Below are positions 30,789 through 44,100 of a stretch of 64,000 nucleotides of DNA, piece by piece. Source of the DNA: Micromussa lordhowensis (Eukaryota > Cnidaria > Anthozoa > Scleractinia > Lobophylliidae); assembly GCA_964020085.1 (NCBI GenBank), contig OZ026604.1:20203894-20267893 (forward strand). The letters are read 5' to 3'. Numbering within the stretch: position 1 is the stretch's first letter; every line of letters starts with the position of its first letter. The notes under the pieces are model-generated. The model did not search any database, was not told where the DNA came from, and worked only from the letters and a program-made list of their open reading frames with translations. Both the position numbers and the translations under genes were made by a program.

Positions 30789-31904
30789 AAAAATCTCCTG
30801 ACATAGGATGATGTTGGCAGCCAGCCATCATTGTTAGGGGTGAAAAGTATTTCAAGACACCTCCACAAAACAGGATCTTGGTACCTCGTAGGGGTTCTAA
30901 TTTTCATAATTTCCGACGAGCGCTCCCGTCCATTTTATATGGTAGTGCTTACCATTTGTTTGGACGGGACTTTCGACTGGGAATTTTTCGGAAAAAAATG
31001 GAATACCTTCAAAGTTATTCCTCTTTGAATCTCGTTTTTGCCGGAATAACAGGGACTATATGATCTCCTTTTTCGCATTATTCCATTGCTCGTTGATAAA
31101 ATACGCAGTTGTTTCGGTGGGAAATGAAAAGGAGCAATCCTATCGACTGGGAGCTTTTCTCAAATGCTTTTAAATGTTGCCCACCCATCTCGTGTCATTT
31201 TTGTTTGTCGAAAAGTTGTAGTGTAAAGTAGAAAATGTTCAACTTTAACTAAAATTACAACGTCGTAACCAAGTTCTCTCTTACAGCTCTCCCTTCCTCA
31301 CCCCCCCCCCCCCCTCGTCTCTCCCGCTTTGTCGTATCAAAATTGGGTCCAAGACTCGTATTGTACTCCAGCTCAGATCAGATTAAGTTACCGCTATACT
31401 TTGGAGATACGTCTCGACATGTTATGATACCGACCTCAAACAATGCTTTGTACAGTATTTTAAAAATTTCCACTGGGAGCATTATTTTAAAAGAGGATGT
31501 AATGCAGTTGATATCTGAACGGAAAGGACAAATTAATAAAGTACCTGTTAAAAGCTCTCATTGTCAAGCCACTGGTAGCCATTTTAAATTCCACTTCATT
31601 TGTTTAATTCTTTTCAATTTTGTTTTTCTGTATGTTGTCTACTTTTCTACAATAACAAATCAATATGATCCTACAGGCGGGTCATAACAAAGACCAAATG
31701 AATCATAATAAAGAGGATTGCACGCATTCCAAGAGTCAAAATATTTATTTTACCACCGGCCGCATGTAAAAATAAATCGAAACTTGATCCTTCTATAACC
31801 TTTCACGCAGCGGAGATCATTTTTCGCCTTAAAAGCAAGCAACCGGAACGATGATCCTGCTGGTATACGTTGGATCAATAGTTATCTAATCGTCTTCACA
31901 AATA

Positions 31905-32330
31905 AAATGAAGAATATAAAGGCAGAAACCGACACGACGTAGAATGGTTTTTTGAACGTGTACTATATTTCGGCTGGCCAAATCAGCCTTCTTCATGTAC
32001 AATGGGAATTTTACATCGGGACGTGTTTTTTATGTTTTTCAAAAAGGCAGAACAATTGTTTCTGATGGTCTGAACATCCGTGAAGAAACATTTTAATCGT
32101 TTCCTTTTACTTTATTTTGTTTATTTATTATTTTATTTCTTCATATGTTTATCTGTAATTTACACTGTCAATTATTTTTACGTATTTCCGGTAATATGCT
32201 ACATAAAAACACGTCCCGATGCAAAATTTTCCATTGTACCTGAAGAAGGCTGGTTTGGCCAGCCGAAATATAGTACACCTCCAAAAAATCATTCTACGTT
32301 GTGTCGGTTTCTGCCTTTATATTCATCATT
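31905..32330. mobile_element. Palindromic element with GGCTGGCC/GGCCAGCC arms
   Basis: Left arm (GAATATAAAGGCAGAAACCG ... TATATTTCGGCTGGCCAAA) and right arm (TTTGGCCAGCCGAAATATA ... CGGTTTCTGCCTTTATATTC) are about 130 bp inverted copies. The 160 bp centre is AT-rich. A related fragment with TCTAGCCAGCCGAAAG follows at about 32603-32650. Confidence 0.75.
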
Positions 32331-32666
32331 TTTCGCCCGTGTAACTCGCGCGTGTAACTCGCGCCCACTTCTCGCGCTCAGGGTCACGACTGACATGCGT
32401 CGTTTCACCGCTGGCTCTCTCTCTTTCTCTCTCCAGGCCCCTTGATGGCTCGCTTGGCTCCGCCGCTCGCTTCGCGCGAGGCCCAATGCACGCTATAATA
32501 GTAGCCCATTTCATTTTAGCCTGTGAAAATTTGGCGAGCAATTTTTTCCACCACCATATAATATTGTAATTTCATTTTCATAAATTAGTGACATCTGAAC
32601 ATGAAGGCTGGTCTAGCCAGCCGAAAGACTGTCTTCAATATACTATATTGTGTGTCTTTTAATTTA

Positions 32667-32749
32667 CTCGTTTTACTTTTCAAGTTTGGCTGATTAGATC
32701 TCCAGTGAGGTCCAGTGCTCAAACTTCGTTCACGGCTTTGCAGTATATT
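32667..32749. repeat. Dispersed repeat, copy 2 (first copy at 2099-2180)
   Basis: Direct-oriented copy of the 2.1 kb repeat, sharing TTTTACTTTTCAAGTTTGG and AAACTTCGTTC. It is adjacent to a GCCAGCCGAAA fragment, so it may be part of a larger element. Confidence 0.6.
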
Positions 32750-33229
32750 TAGTTTCCTAATATTATACATGCAAAAATTTCTCGTGCCATGAATTTGTAT
32801 AAACAATTTAATTTCCGAGACTTAAAAATGGCACCCGCCTTTTGGGTTCTTGCAATTTTTTTTAGTTTTGTGTTTATTTACTCCAAATTGCTTGTTTGCC
32901 GAAATATTTTCACGGAAGAGTACCATCCATCCGGGTGTTGTCCTCGGACGGGAACTATGGCCAGTTATAATGCACCACCAACTTTTCTCCGATTCTTATT
33001 GGTTTAAATTGATCACGTGATGCGATAGTGTTCGTCCGCGAAGAGACACTATCAGCCCATAGTGCCTATCTGCGGAAAATACCCCGATGGATAGTACTCT
33101 TCCGTGAAAAGTTTTTTCCGTAAACAATTTGTATTAAGTGAGATTTTGTCTGTTTTATACTTTGTATGGCGTGGCTCGCTCTTTTGACATACTGAAGAGT
33201 TGCCAGGCCCGAAAAGTCTACGCTACTTA

Positions 33230-33540
33230 GGTCGTGTTCTATTGGGATCAACCGTTTCTGGTTCGATGGGTTGGTTGGGTTTTTTCGTGTTCTATTGGAG
33301 AAAAACTTGTTTCGGTTGGTTTGGTTGATCAACTTTTTCAACCAGCCTCCAACCAGGTTGAAACGGTTGAAAAAGCATTTGCATGATTATACCGCGTGAT
33401 TGTAGCTCACGTAAGCGCTATTCCCACGAGTTACCGCGTTTCAACCGAAAACGGTTGGAAAAGTGTTCTATTGAGAAACGCCAACCGTGTCAAACCAAAC
33501 CGGTTGCGGTTGAAACGGTTGATCCCAATAGAACACGACC
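33230..33540. mobile_element. 311 bp MITE, GGTCGTGTTCTATTGGGATC ends, TTA target duplication
   Basis: Ends GGTCGTGTTCTATTGGGATC and its exact complement, flanked by TTA at 33227-33229 and 33541-33543. TTA (TWA) duplication plus short TIRs fits PIF/Harbinger-type MITEs. The interior repeats CAACC/GGTTG-rich inverted motifs. Confidence 0.88.
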
Positions 33541-34880
33541 TTAGTATTGACACTTTCAAGAGCTTTTCAGCTTTATTTTTCACGCATGACATAAGTTTCT
33601 TCTCTCATGTTTACTGATTTCTACATTTCGCGCTGTCTTGTTACTGACTCTCTTCTTCCCTAGCTCCATTCTTCTGTCTTTTTCTCTTTCATATATCCCA
33701 GGCTCCTTGCGCATCATTTTTCCTGTTTTTCTTTTATCCCTGCATGTCTCGAACCCCTTACCTTTCGCATACCTCTCGCGTACCAGTATCTCTTCTACAC
33801 CACTACTCTACGAGATTTAATTAAGTTGAGAAGTATCCCTCGCTCCAAAAATCATTTTTATTTTTCTTGACTCGTTAACATTCCAAAAAAATTAAATTAC
33901 AATTTACTTTTTCATCTGTTTAAAGCATGTTTCACGCTGCACGAAAACATGCATTGGATTTTTTAATCAGCTGGGTCTTTTCTTCGAAGAGGTCATTAGA
34001 AAACTGACCCGAAGATACAAGACTAGGCTCACGGTATCGTTTAAGTTCATGCCCTTTTCAATCGTCTTCTCGATTGTTGAATGTTCCGGCTACTTCTGAA
34101 GTCTACGACGTCTTCGATTGATTGTCCTCTTCCTGTTCCAGTGGACATGTCTTCCTTTACTTAATAACAGCTTCAGCGACGCGAAAGGTGCATACAGTCG
34201 TTACTAATACAACGAACATCGAACCTGTTCGCTTTTTCTATAACATGAGCTCGAGAAGGATGGATACAACGAACTTCAGGAAACAAAATACACCGCTGCA
34301 AATGAAAGCGGAACGGGTGACACCGCGGTTTTTCACAAGCATATCAAGGGAAAAAGACGAGAACACACAACCGAGGTGATGAAGTCGTTTATTGCACTGG
34401 TTTTCTCTGTCTTTTTAAAATCGTTGCGTTTTTCCGTATTTTAGACCTATCGTCATGACTAAACACGCACCGGCATTTATCTGCCATTTCGACCTAGTCT
34501 CCCTCGCCCCTTCTAGGTAACTAACAGTCATTTAGGATCACTCTGAGTATTGCTCAACAATACTCAGATTTTGAAAGGAGCAAAAGTTTGGAGGAAACAA
34601 AAACACGGTCATAACATTCCGAGACCGTTATACGAGCATGACTTTGTGTCTGCTGTTCCGTTGACCCTATAAGTTGATAATAAAGACATTTACGAGCATA
34701 AAGGTATATATTTGACCATTTTAATGTTTCTTTCAAAAAATCGTTGTTGATGGTGCTGTTTCCACAAGGGGAGTGGGAATCATTTCTTAAACAATAAATT
34801 GTGTATACGAGTATTTGTTCGCGGATATCATCTTGATACGGACACCTCTGTACTTTGTGTCAGCGGTTTTTTGCCGCTCT

Positions 34881-35013
34881 GGCCCCACTTGTTCGAAGAC
34901 TGGATAACGCTATCCGTTGGATAAATCGCTATCCAGTGGATAAATGTTAACAAAACAAAATACGCTATTTTATCCGGTGGAAAGCGTTAACCACCATTTG
35001 AACAACCCGGGCC
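34881..35013. mobile_element. Short MITE with GGCCC..TTGTTC ends
   Basis: Left GGCCCCACTTGTTCGAA and right TTGAACAACCCGGGCC are imperfect inverted ends; the interior alternates GGATAACGCTATCC-type motifs. The same end type occurs at 57767-58425. Confidence 0.65.
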
Positions 35014-35416
35014 TGAACTCCAAATTAGGAAAACGAGCGTTGACTAGCCTACTCGCTAGCAAAACCTGTGCGCTTGACTCCGGGAAATTTCATCGGAGAA
35101 ACTGGAAATTAGCTCGGAGAAACTGGCTATGCTGCTTTAAAGGAACTTGTCAAGGGTCCCTAGGTACCAACTAGATCTGCAACAATTGGACTAGAAACGT
35201 TTATTCTTGTTTTCATGTCGTAATTATAAATCTTGCTAGTAAATCGAATTACAAGAATACGGAAATCCCTATTTATGCTAGCGAGGTACAAGACTACATC
35301 ACTTTAGGAACAATAAATTGAAAGAAGGCTGAATAAAGTCAGCTTGAAACCTGAAAGTAGCCTGAATAAATTCAGCTGGATAACTGAAGTAAAGCCAGCT
35401 TTAAGTCTTGATAAAT

Positions 35417-35593
35417 CAGTGGCGGATGTAGAGGAGGGGCCCGGGGGCCGCCCCCCCCCCCCCTTATTTTGGTTAAAAAAAGAAGAAATGACTGAAAGGA
35501 AAATGGCCGCCATGGCAAGTAAATCAAGACCGCCCCCTTCCCTCCCCCTCCCCCCCCCCCCCCCCTCAAGCTCACGGTCTGGATCCGCCACTG
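35417..35593. mobile_element. Short element with CAGTGGCGGAT ends
   Basis: CAGTGGCGGATG at the left and ATCCGCCACTG at the right. The interior is dominated by C-homopolymer tracts. No target duplication seen. These ends are typical of a widespread class of animal MITEs, from memory. Confidence 0.55.
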
Positions 35594-37281
35594 CGAATGG
35601 TAAAGTTTCTAGATTGTATTCTTAGCTTAGGAAGCCGTATTAGGGCAGCTGATATTTCAAAGTATTTTCAGCCTAAAAAGCTGTGTACAGGCAGCTTGCA
35701 TCAATTGAACTAAAGAAAGATTAAATTTACTTTTATTTTTTGAACAAATTTTTTGATCACTGATATCACCACGGATAATTTGAATAACATAATTTTAGCT
35801 ATTCGAAATGAATCTACTTTTAAAATATCTAATATGCTCAATTTTCAACTATCTTAATTAAAGCGTTTAAAAATATTGCTAGCGTTACCTCCCCTTTTAA
35901 AAATAGGTAGCTGTTAGGGGTGAAATTCTATTCGAGCCATTTTCACAAATAGAGGTTCTGGTTCCCTTTAGCAGCTCATCCAGTCACCTGTCTACGGGAG
36001 ACTCCTTGGACATAAGAGCATTGTTTTTTCCCCTTTTTTAAATTGCGATACTACACTTAATGTACAATTTTACAAAAACTGAAGTTACTTACATCGCTAT
36101 CACCACTTACAAATTAGAAATTACAATACCAATTAACGTTGCTTACAATACTAACAATATAACAACCCTTGTTAAAGGAATTTACTCTAAATAACAACGA
36201 TTTTACTAATAGGGACAAAACGACATATAATACAACTAACAGATACAATACTCAGTTCTACTAAGAGCATTGTTTCTCTCGAGCTTTTTGATGCTTTTTT
36301 TTTCATTCTATTTACCATTCTTAATTGTTCAACTAAACTACTGCACTCGCTTAAGACATTCTTTCGTTTCATGCATGTTTTGTCACTTCAGTGAAAAGCT
36401 TACATATTAATGGCAGAAAATTTACTAAAATTGAACTAGAAGCATTGGAATACGACAACTGGAAGATAATTTTGAGAGATATGCGTGGATAAAATTGTCC
36501 TTTTTAGCCCCTCTTAAATGAACGCCTTTCTTTATACTTTAGTACATTTCTGACTAGGCGTGAATTTTATTTATAAAATAATCGAGCCACTACGCGCGCT
36601 CTCATTGGTCGATAGGTGCGTTTAGATGAGAGTATGTAAACACGGTTGTGACGAAAGTTATGCAAACTACGCCAGTCTCGGGTTTGCATAACTGTCTCGA
36701 ATTCTTCCAACCCTTCTCGTGTTTAGATGAGGCTATATCAACACGGAAAAGTGCTCTATAGCTTTAATATATACATGCCACATGGTTACTTAAACACTCT
36801 GACGTACGTAGGAACGACAACTGAGACGTCAGCTATTTAATTAAATCTTTAACGCGACTAATGACGGCTGATGTATCCTGCACGCCAACTAAGCTGTTAC
36901 AAGTTACAGCTGTTTCGAAAGTAATACCTTATTTTGCTTGGGCCAAAATGGTACAAAATGGGTCTAAAACTTGGATCCGCGTTCCTTGACTCTTCAACAA
37001 CTAACTCGAGTCATTCTCAGCTTAGCTCGAACTTCATTCAAAATAAAAGGTTTTGGAAGAGAGAGAGAGGATCGAGAATGACCTTTCTCTCCGTCTCCCA
37101 CAGTCCTACTATTGTTTTCTCCAAACCCCAGTCCCACCCCAGTCTTTATGCTGGGTTAACTCCCTCGAGGAGTATCAAAACTGAAATGTTGTATTTCGAT
37201 CAGCTAGGTTCAAACCCAGAACGAAACTTGTTCTCGTAACGACAGTTTTAAAGGACCACTTTACAGTCATGTCCACGGTAC

Positions 37282-37802
37282 CTACATATCGGGGGATGCC
37301 TCCGGGGTATCCACATTGACATAAGGACGTCTGCTTTTATTGCTGCCTGCCACTACCGTGCTGAGCCTCAGTGGTGCATACATGCAGTTGGCAGCGCTGT
37401 CGTTACGATTGCTGGGCGAAATGTTGGTGTAGTCAGGTCTTCGGACTTGCGGGACAGCCCCTTGATGTTCATTATTATTGTCCCTGCGATTTAAGCTCAT
37501 ATAAGTTCCGTTTGACCCAGTCCAGTCCTGGATGACGTCGTAAGGGAAAACGTCGTCGTTGTCACGCGTGACATTCTCCGTGCGTGACACTGGTCCTGGT
37601 GAGTCAACGTCTTCGATGGTCACCATCTCGGTGGAGGTGATGCTCTGTGTTGTCATTTTTCTGGGCTTGCTTATCTTGAGTATCCGTTTTCCTACGCTGC
37701 TAAGTGCAACACTTACAACGCAGCAGATTGCGAGGAGAACGGACAAAACAGCAATGATCCAAATCAGGGACGCTGAACTGGAATTGGCCACCTGCAACTC
37801 GA
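37282..37802 (-). CDS. Receptor exon 7: transmembrane helix and cytoplasmic tail
   Basis: Acceptor CTACAG precedes the exon and TAG at 37282-37284 ends the protein (SPDM). The helix LIWIIAVLSVLLAICCVVSV is followed by a basic stop-transfer segment GKRILKISKPRK. Tail motifs in order: YDVI, YMSL, YTNI, YAPL, YVNV, each separated by 9 to 20 residues rich in Ser, Thr, Asn and Asp. Confidence 0.9.
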
Positions 37803-38140
37803 CTGTAGACAAGAGAAAACAATATATGTCAGTGGAATCGAAGTTGTGTCTCCAAGAAGCGCTGTAAAATTGTCATAATTAACAATTATTCCACAAGCGC
37901 GCGTTGGATATGAGATGGTAGATAGCCAACGTTCGCATAGCGCCGAGTTGGCTGTAATCATCTCATATCCAACAACAGCGAGTGGAATAATTGTTTTATT
38001 AAAAACGCCGCCAAAATATAGCAAACTAAACTTTAAAAAAAATAAGAACGCCTCAAAAAAATCACGCGTGCGCTTACCATATTCGTAGAGCATTGTATAA
38101 TGGCTCATAGCCCATGATGGCTAAGCCAACGAAAGCTCAC

Positions 38141-38174
<34 letters not shown>

Positions 38175-41100
38175 TTATGTTTAGCTTCATGCAGTGAATT
38201 ATGTTTAGCTTTATGAACTGCGAATTATTCGTACAGTTCTTTCAACTAAATGAACGACCTCACGGGCGACACTGCGTCTGACTGGGGTTCGAAATGTTAA
38301 CTCTCCTTTTCATTCTCGTGCATTATGGTTAAAATCAGATCTGAGAATTTCAGGCTACATTAAGACATTATCTCCTTGTTTTTCATAACCATTACAATTT
38401 CCTCTAATGAGTTGCTGCAAAAATTCCTGTATTTGGCAATAATTTATCTGCAAATTTGTAAAAGGACATTTTTAAGCTATTTTTCAAGTAGTTAAACTTT
38501 TTGTTCTTTTTTTTAATTGTAATGGTAATGATTAATTGGTAAGAGAACATCGTGCCGTCCAATTCGCTCTTTAATCATACTCGTCAGTGATTAACAAATC
38601 CGACTCCCGCATCACAGTTATCCGATTTTGTTAATCACTCGTGCAATTACAGACTGAATTGGACCCCACTCGTCCCTGTTAACATTATTAATTACAAGTC
38701 AGAGTGCAAAAGTAATACCTATTTTCAAATCAGAGAGGGGCTAGACAAAACGTAACGAATTAGCTTCAGACCTCCAAACAATCCGCTTTCACGTGCATAT
38801 CCAGCCTAGATAAAAAATATTAAACAAACATTGACTGTCTTACCTGGTTCAGCTACAGGAGAAATGACGAGAGACTTCGAGGCACTACCGGCCAGATTTG
38901 CCACGTGACATTCGTACTCGCCAGCAGCTGCATTCTCTTCCAAGGAAATTTTTACGGTGTCTGTTCCTTTGGTCAGTGTATAGCCATCCTTTTTCCACGT
39001 ATATTGCAGTGCGTGTCTGTTAACAGTGTTGCAAAGTATCAGAAGTTGTCGTTCATCTTTTCCTTTGACGTGTTGTCTCAGAAGAATTCCCTTTACATCA
39101 CTAATCACAGGCTTCTCTAATAAATTAAAAGTAGCATTAAATGGATGACATGTTTTATGTTTTTAGGAATTCATGCTGTTAATTCAGTCACCGAAGCCTG
39201 GGCTAAAAGCCCTTCTATTTGACTTGATAGAAACACAGAACATTTTGTAATTAACGATGGATTTTCCTTAATTTCCTTCATTAATTTTATTTCTTTGTGT
39301 TCCTATCGAGTTTTAGTATAAATCTACTAGCGTTCTATCCCGAATGCCGTTCTGTGATAGCTACACTATTATGCTCTGTCTATTCTGTTTTAGTAAATTC
39401 TCAGCTCCGACTTTTTTGCATTTCTAGTTTTTTGATTGGCTAAAAAACTCCGACTATGAGCGGAGTTTTACGTCATATGGAAAATAGTACGCCAAGTTTA
39501 AAAATTTTCCGCACGAAGTTTTCAACTTCAGCCCTCTATAATGGTCGAAATAAAAATCGGTGGCAAAACCCGGTTTGAGAATTTACTAAAACAATTATTC
39601 CATTCGCTCTTGTTGGATATGAAGTGATTATAACCAACTCGCGCTACGCGCTCGTTGGTTATTTATCACTTCTTCTCAAACTCATTAATAATTCATCAAG
39701 CTAAAACAAAGAAAATCACAACCGTGAAAGAGGTTTTGATACCCGGTCTTAATTAGCATAGATTTGACGATTTTACCTCTCGATTTTCTCCTTGATTGAG
39801 AAGACATATCAAACACTCGAGACAGTGTTTCATCGGCTATCCAAACACCTCAAATTTCGTCAAAAATACTCCGCTGCGCGTCGTATTTTCAACTCTCCTC
39901 TCGGTGATGAAACACTGTCGCTCGTGTTTGATATATTACATATCCAACTCGGGCTCATGGAATAATTGTTATGTAGATAAGTGAGTATCGTGATAGTGTG
40001 CGGTTATCAACAAAATGAAGGCCGCTTCTTTGTATTTGCGAGGATTAAGATAAAGTTTTGAAAGACTAGTAGATACTCAAACAATTAGATCGTGATTCAC
40101 TCTCGCGATTTCTATCGGGAGACGCAGCCCGAGTCAACTACCAGAGAGTAATAGAAATGTCGAATTCATAATCTGATTGTTAAATAGAAACACATAGGGA
40201 AGTTGTAGAATGTTGCAGCGACAGTTGATTGTATCCCCGCTGGATTTCTCGTACTATCAATCTTCCACTTGCATTTCTAGAACTCGATAGAAATATGGAA
40301 AATGCTTTCTGCACGCAATCAAGGTTGGAGAGAACAAGGGTTGACTAGACCTTAAAACTTGTCTATCACCGCCAATTGCTATGCGCCTCATTAATTCTTG
40401 GGTGCTCTCGTTCAATTAATTCTTATCTGCTCAAATTTTCATTAAGTAATGCCCACGAGAAACTTTGCTAGTTTGCGGAGTTCTTGAGCTGGGGTATATA
40501 TATATATATTCTCAGTTTGTTTCGACCGCACGCTACTGATTGGCAATTAAAAACAAAGTTTTCGTCGATTACACTCTTTATTATAAGAATATATTTTATG
40601 AGAATATCGAGGCTGAAATTTGCGAAATTTTAGGAATATTTTAAGAATACACCAGCCCGAAGCCGAGATTTTTAAGAGATTTTTTGTGCGTTGAAATTTT
40701 GTAAATACAAGACAATGTTTTTAACTAATCCGTACAAACTTCTTCCTTTCTCTAAACGGCAAAATCAGCCAAAAAACACAAAAGCAGCACACTTCTGAAA
40801 TGTACGCTTCTGCAAGAAGTCATAGGTGCAACATAAAAGGCTTCACTGCCTTTAGGCTGACTGCAAAATTAGTTTACCATCATCCAGACATGAAATATAT
40901 TCCAAATGTCGCACGCTATAATCTAAGATCTAGAACATTCACAAGAACATTTTCAGCCTAGAATCCGCAGAAAAATGCGAATATTTACCGCCGGCCGGAT
41001 AAATAATATTCTTATTAAAAGAAGGGTGTATTAATTTTAGTAATTTATGAATTTACCAATCACAAGAACTTTCACTGATCCTCTTGGTCCATTATCAATT

Positions 41101-44100
41101 GCGCAGTAATACATGCCCTCATCTGCCGCAGTAGCGATGTCAATCTTGAAGTACGCTTGCCCACGTGCTAATGGGATTGCGCTTTCGTCTTTGTACCACG
41201 TGATTTCTTGATACGATTGATACGATTGACCACACTGCAGTGTTATAGAGTGACCAGCAATCACTTTGGCGTTCTGTGTTGACGTCACGATGATAGGAAG
41301 ACCTGCAAGAGGGTAAAAGACAAATTGTGAAGTGATGGGAAACGGCAACTCTTAGTGAATGGGTTCCGAAGGAGGTTCCAAGGTTTCTAGTTCTGCTTCT
41401 TGCTTCGGCAGTTACTTTTCGTGTCAACCTTCAGACAAAGCTTATAAACATTTACACTGTAGACCAATAGGGATTACCGGGTTAAAGGTTACTAATGTGC
41501 TGCGAACTGCATGGTTATACTACTGTTGCCTCCAGTGATAGCCACTAACTGTATCTGGGTAGCGTTACTTCGTCAGCATGAAATATTTTGATTCAAAGCT
41601 TGAATTGAAGAAATTAAATGAAAGTGGTGGAGGGTTACGACTGCTTGTCTTGAAAACGAGATGCATGGACCAGGAATAAATCACGGTATCCGGTAAACTG
41701 GACAGTCCCAACTAGATGTCAAGGAGTGCCGTCTCTCTGAGAGGGGATGTGTCGCGCTGGCTACATACCCAAGAACTGATTATTAAATTAGCTCAGATAT
41801 ACCTCCCCTCAAGTTGATTGACACATATGACGAGCTCGACCCATTTCCAGCAGCATTCTCAGCTTGTACTCTCACTCTATACTCTATGTTTGGTAGCAGA
41901 TGTGTCAGTAACAGAGATCGTTCCTTTGACGAGGATTTCCGTGTCACAACATTTCCATCTGAGGTCGACAGTTCCACATGGTAAGCAATCACTGTCTCAC
42001 CGGACGTTGCCATGCTCCATCCAACACGAACAGCGCTAGAGTTTTTATACTCTATACGGAAATCTTTGGGAACATTAGGTAACACTGTAAAGTAAAACAA
42101 AACGATTTTAAACAATTCTTGGATGAGTTTTTTGTGATATCCAGAATAATCAAGGTCGAGGGTAAGGATTATCAGCCGAAGCCGAAGGGGCAAATAATGG
42201 ACTACAGTAATAACAATGAGAGGTTGAAACGTAAAGAGCAAGTTGTCGATAGAGCTGCATGCTTCTCCACCTACTCTTATTTCTATATTTTGTTGGTGCA
42301 CGCGTTAGGTCAGTGTTTTATTTCGCCGCTAAAACAAGAAAGTCTAACAGCTACGTAATGTTACCACTGTAAAGGAGCTACGTATATGCGTCACAGTTTG
42401 CGCCTCTAGAATCTTCTCCATCCTTAACTATCTTTGTTCCTTCGTGGTTTCTTGTTATCTCTTTGGTTTTTTTCTATCTCATTAAACTACTAATTTTGGG
42501 TTTCCTTCAATTAAAATGTAATTCTCTGCGTGCATGGCCAGAATAACTAAAAAATATCGTGACTCAGCTCCTTCAAGGTGCAGGAGAGACCGCATTGACG
42601 GAAGTAGGCCGAACAGGGCTTTATCATGAAGTGCTTTACATAGCTTAGTACACTGAAATAACACCAAGAACTTGCAGAAACAAGTCGTTACACTGAAAAT
42701 CAAGGTAAGGAACTATAATCCTCTCACCTCGCTCACATATAAAGGGGAGCTTGTCTGTGCACTTTCCCCGTGTCCTTGCTATTCCATCGATCTTTGCACA
42801 CGGTCTGTTTCCAGACTGGCGATTGTGAGACTTTCTCGGTGATCCTGATCCAATCCAAACACGTGATGCGTTTACTTGCTTAGCGAGGTCTCTTACGAAA
42901 CCCAAAGATTCAGAATCGCTGGAGACCTTTGCTAACCGTGCAGAGGATTTATTGCAATAGGCATAAGCTTTATACCAGCTTTCAAGCACCGTACGAGCGG
43001 AATTAATAAAGCAAGAGTTCTTGTAAAGACTCCAACCATTTGCACAAGATGGTTCTCCGGGCTCTAAAGGGAAACAAATATGAGCGACTCACGAGCGCGA
43101 TGATAATATAGTGAGTGATTGAACGGTTTGGCAGTGATAAAAACAATTTCCCCTCCTTCTCCACAGTTTAGCGAGTGAAGAGCGAGACAACCTATGCTAA
43201 GCATGTGAAAGAGAAAAACTTCTTCCTTTCTAACAATTCCCCTCACTCACCCCACCCCCCTGCTATCCTTCCCCGTTCCCACTCTATCCACCGGATTCTA
43301 TTTTACTTGCAATCTCGGCGATTATAAGACATACACGGGAGGTCTGTGAGCGGATCGACAAACGTAGAAGGGACTCGTTGAGTTAGTCAAATCTGACGGT
43401 TTGTTCATTTACGATGTCTCCGGGTAGCGCAGACGCTGATTTCCCTTTCGTTAACGGTCGATGCCATTTTCGTAAACGGTCGATGCCATATCTGCTTTAG
43501 TTTAGGCCTGGACAAGGTAGAAACTGGTGTAATTTGTTGATGGAGTAAAATGCACTCACCAAATGCTTAATTGTTCATATTCACACTGGTTTGCTTACGG
43601 TTAGCTCTTATTTCATGTTTGGGGCAACTCTATTACTAATGTTTAAGAATGTCACGTTTTATAATTAAATTTTGGGGAGATTTGGCGGATCAACCTGGTA
43701 GTGTATGAGAGGGATGTCAGGAAACAGAGGTTCCGGGTTCGATACTAGGTGGTTACTTGCAAATTTAATTTATCTTTAATTTAGTAGAGAAAAATTCGAT
43801 TACATCTGTAAAAATGGCAAAGACCGTTTACGAAAGGGAAATGGGCAGCGCAGACGTACATGTCGACACGATACGATAACTTTCCGCCAGTCTAAAATGA
43901 TAATCAACTAGCTACCTATCTTTCAATCAAAGAATAAAAGCTCCAAAAAAATAAAAACTGCTTTTCATGCAGGCCGTGAAGAAAAAAAAAAACAATTTAA
44001 AACTGTGGCAACTTAGTTTGATCTTGAACTCGATTATTAAAGTACTTGTCTTAGTTCTATTGGTAATTTGTTCCACAATTCTCGGATAAGGACGATAAAC

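Larger units (their letters stand above)
30800..37281. other. Repeat-rich intergenic region
   Basis: No coding region I can support. It contains elements at 31905-32330, 32667-32749, 33230-33540, 34881-35013 and 35417-35593, and C-homopolymer tracts near 31302-31314, 35450-35463 and 35550-35566. A paired low-copy motif (GTTAGGGGTGAAA, GGTACC) near 30830-30890 is echoed around 56650-56730. Long frames overlapping the C tracts are compositional. Confidence 0.6.

Noticed and set aside
35304..35625. Glycine- and proline-rich frames
   Set aside because: They come from C/G homopolymer tracts inside a short TIR element.
37282..37700. Classical ITAM in the receptor tail
   Set aside because: The gaps between YxxL/I motifs are 13 to 20 residues, outside the usual 6 to 12, and the residues two before each tyrosine do not fit ITIM well.
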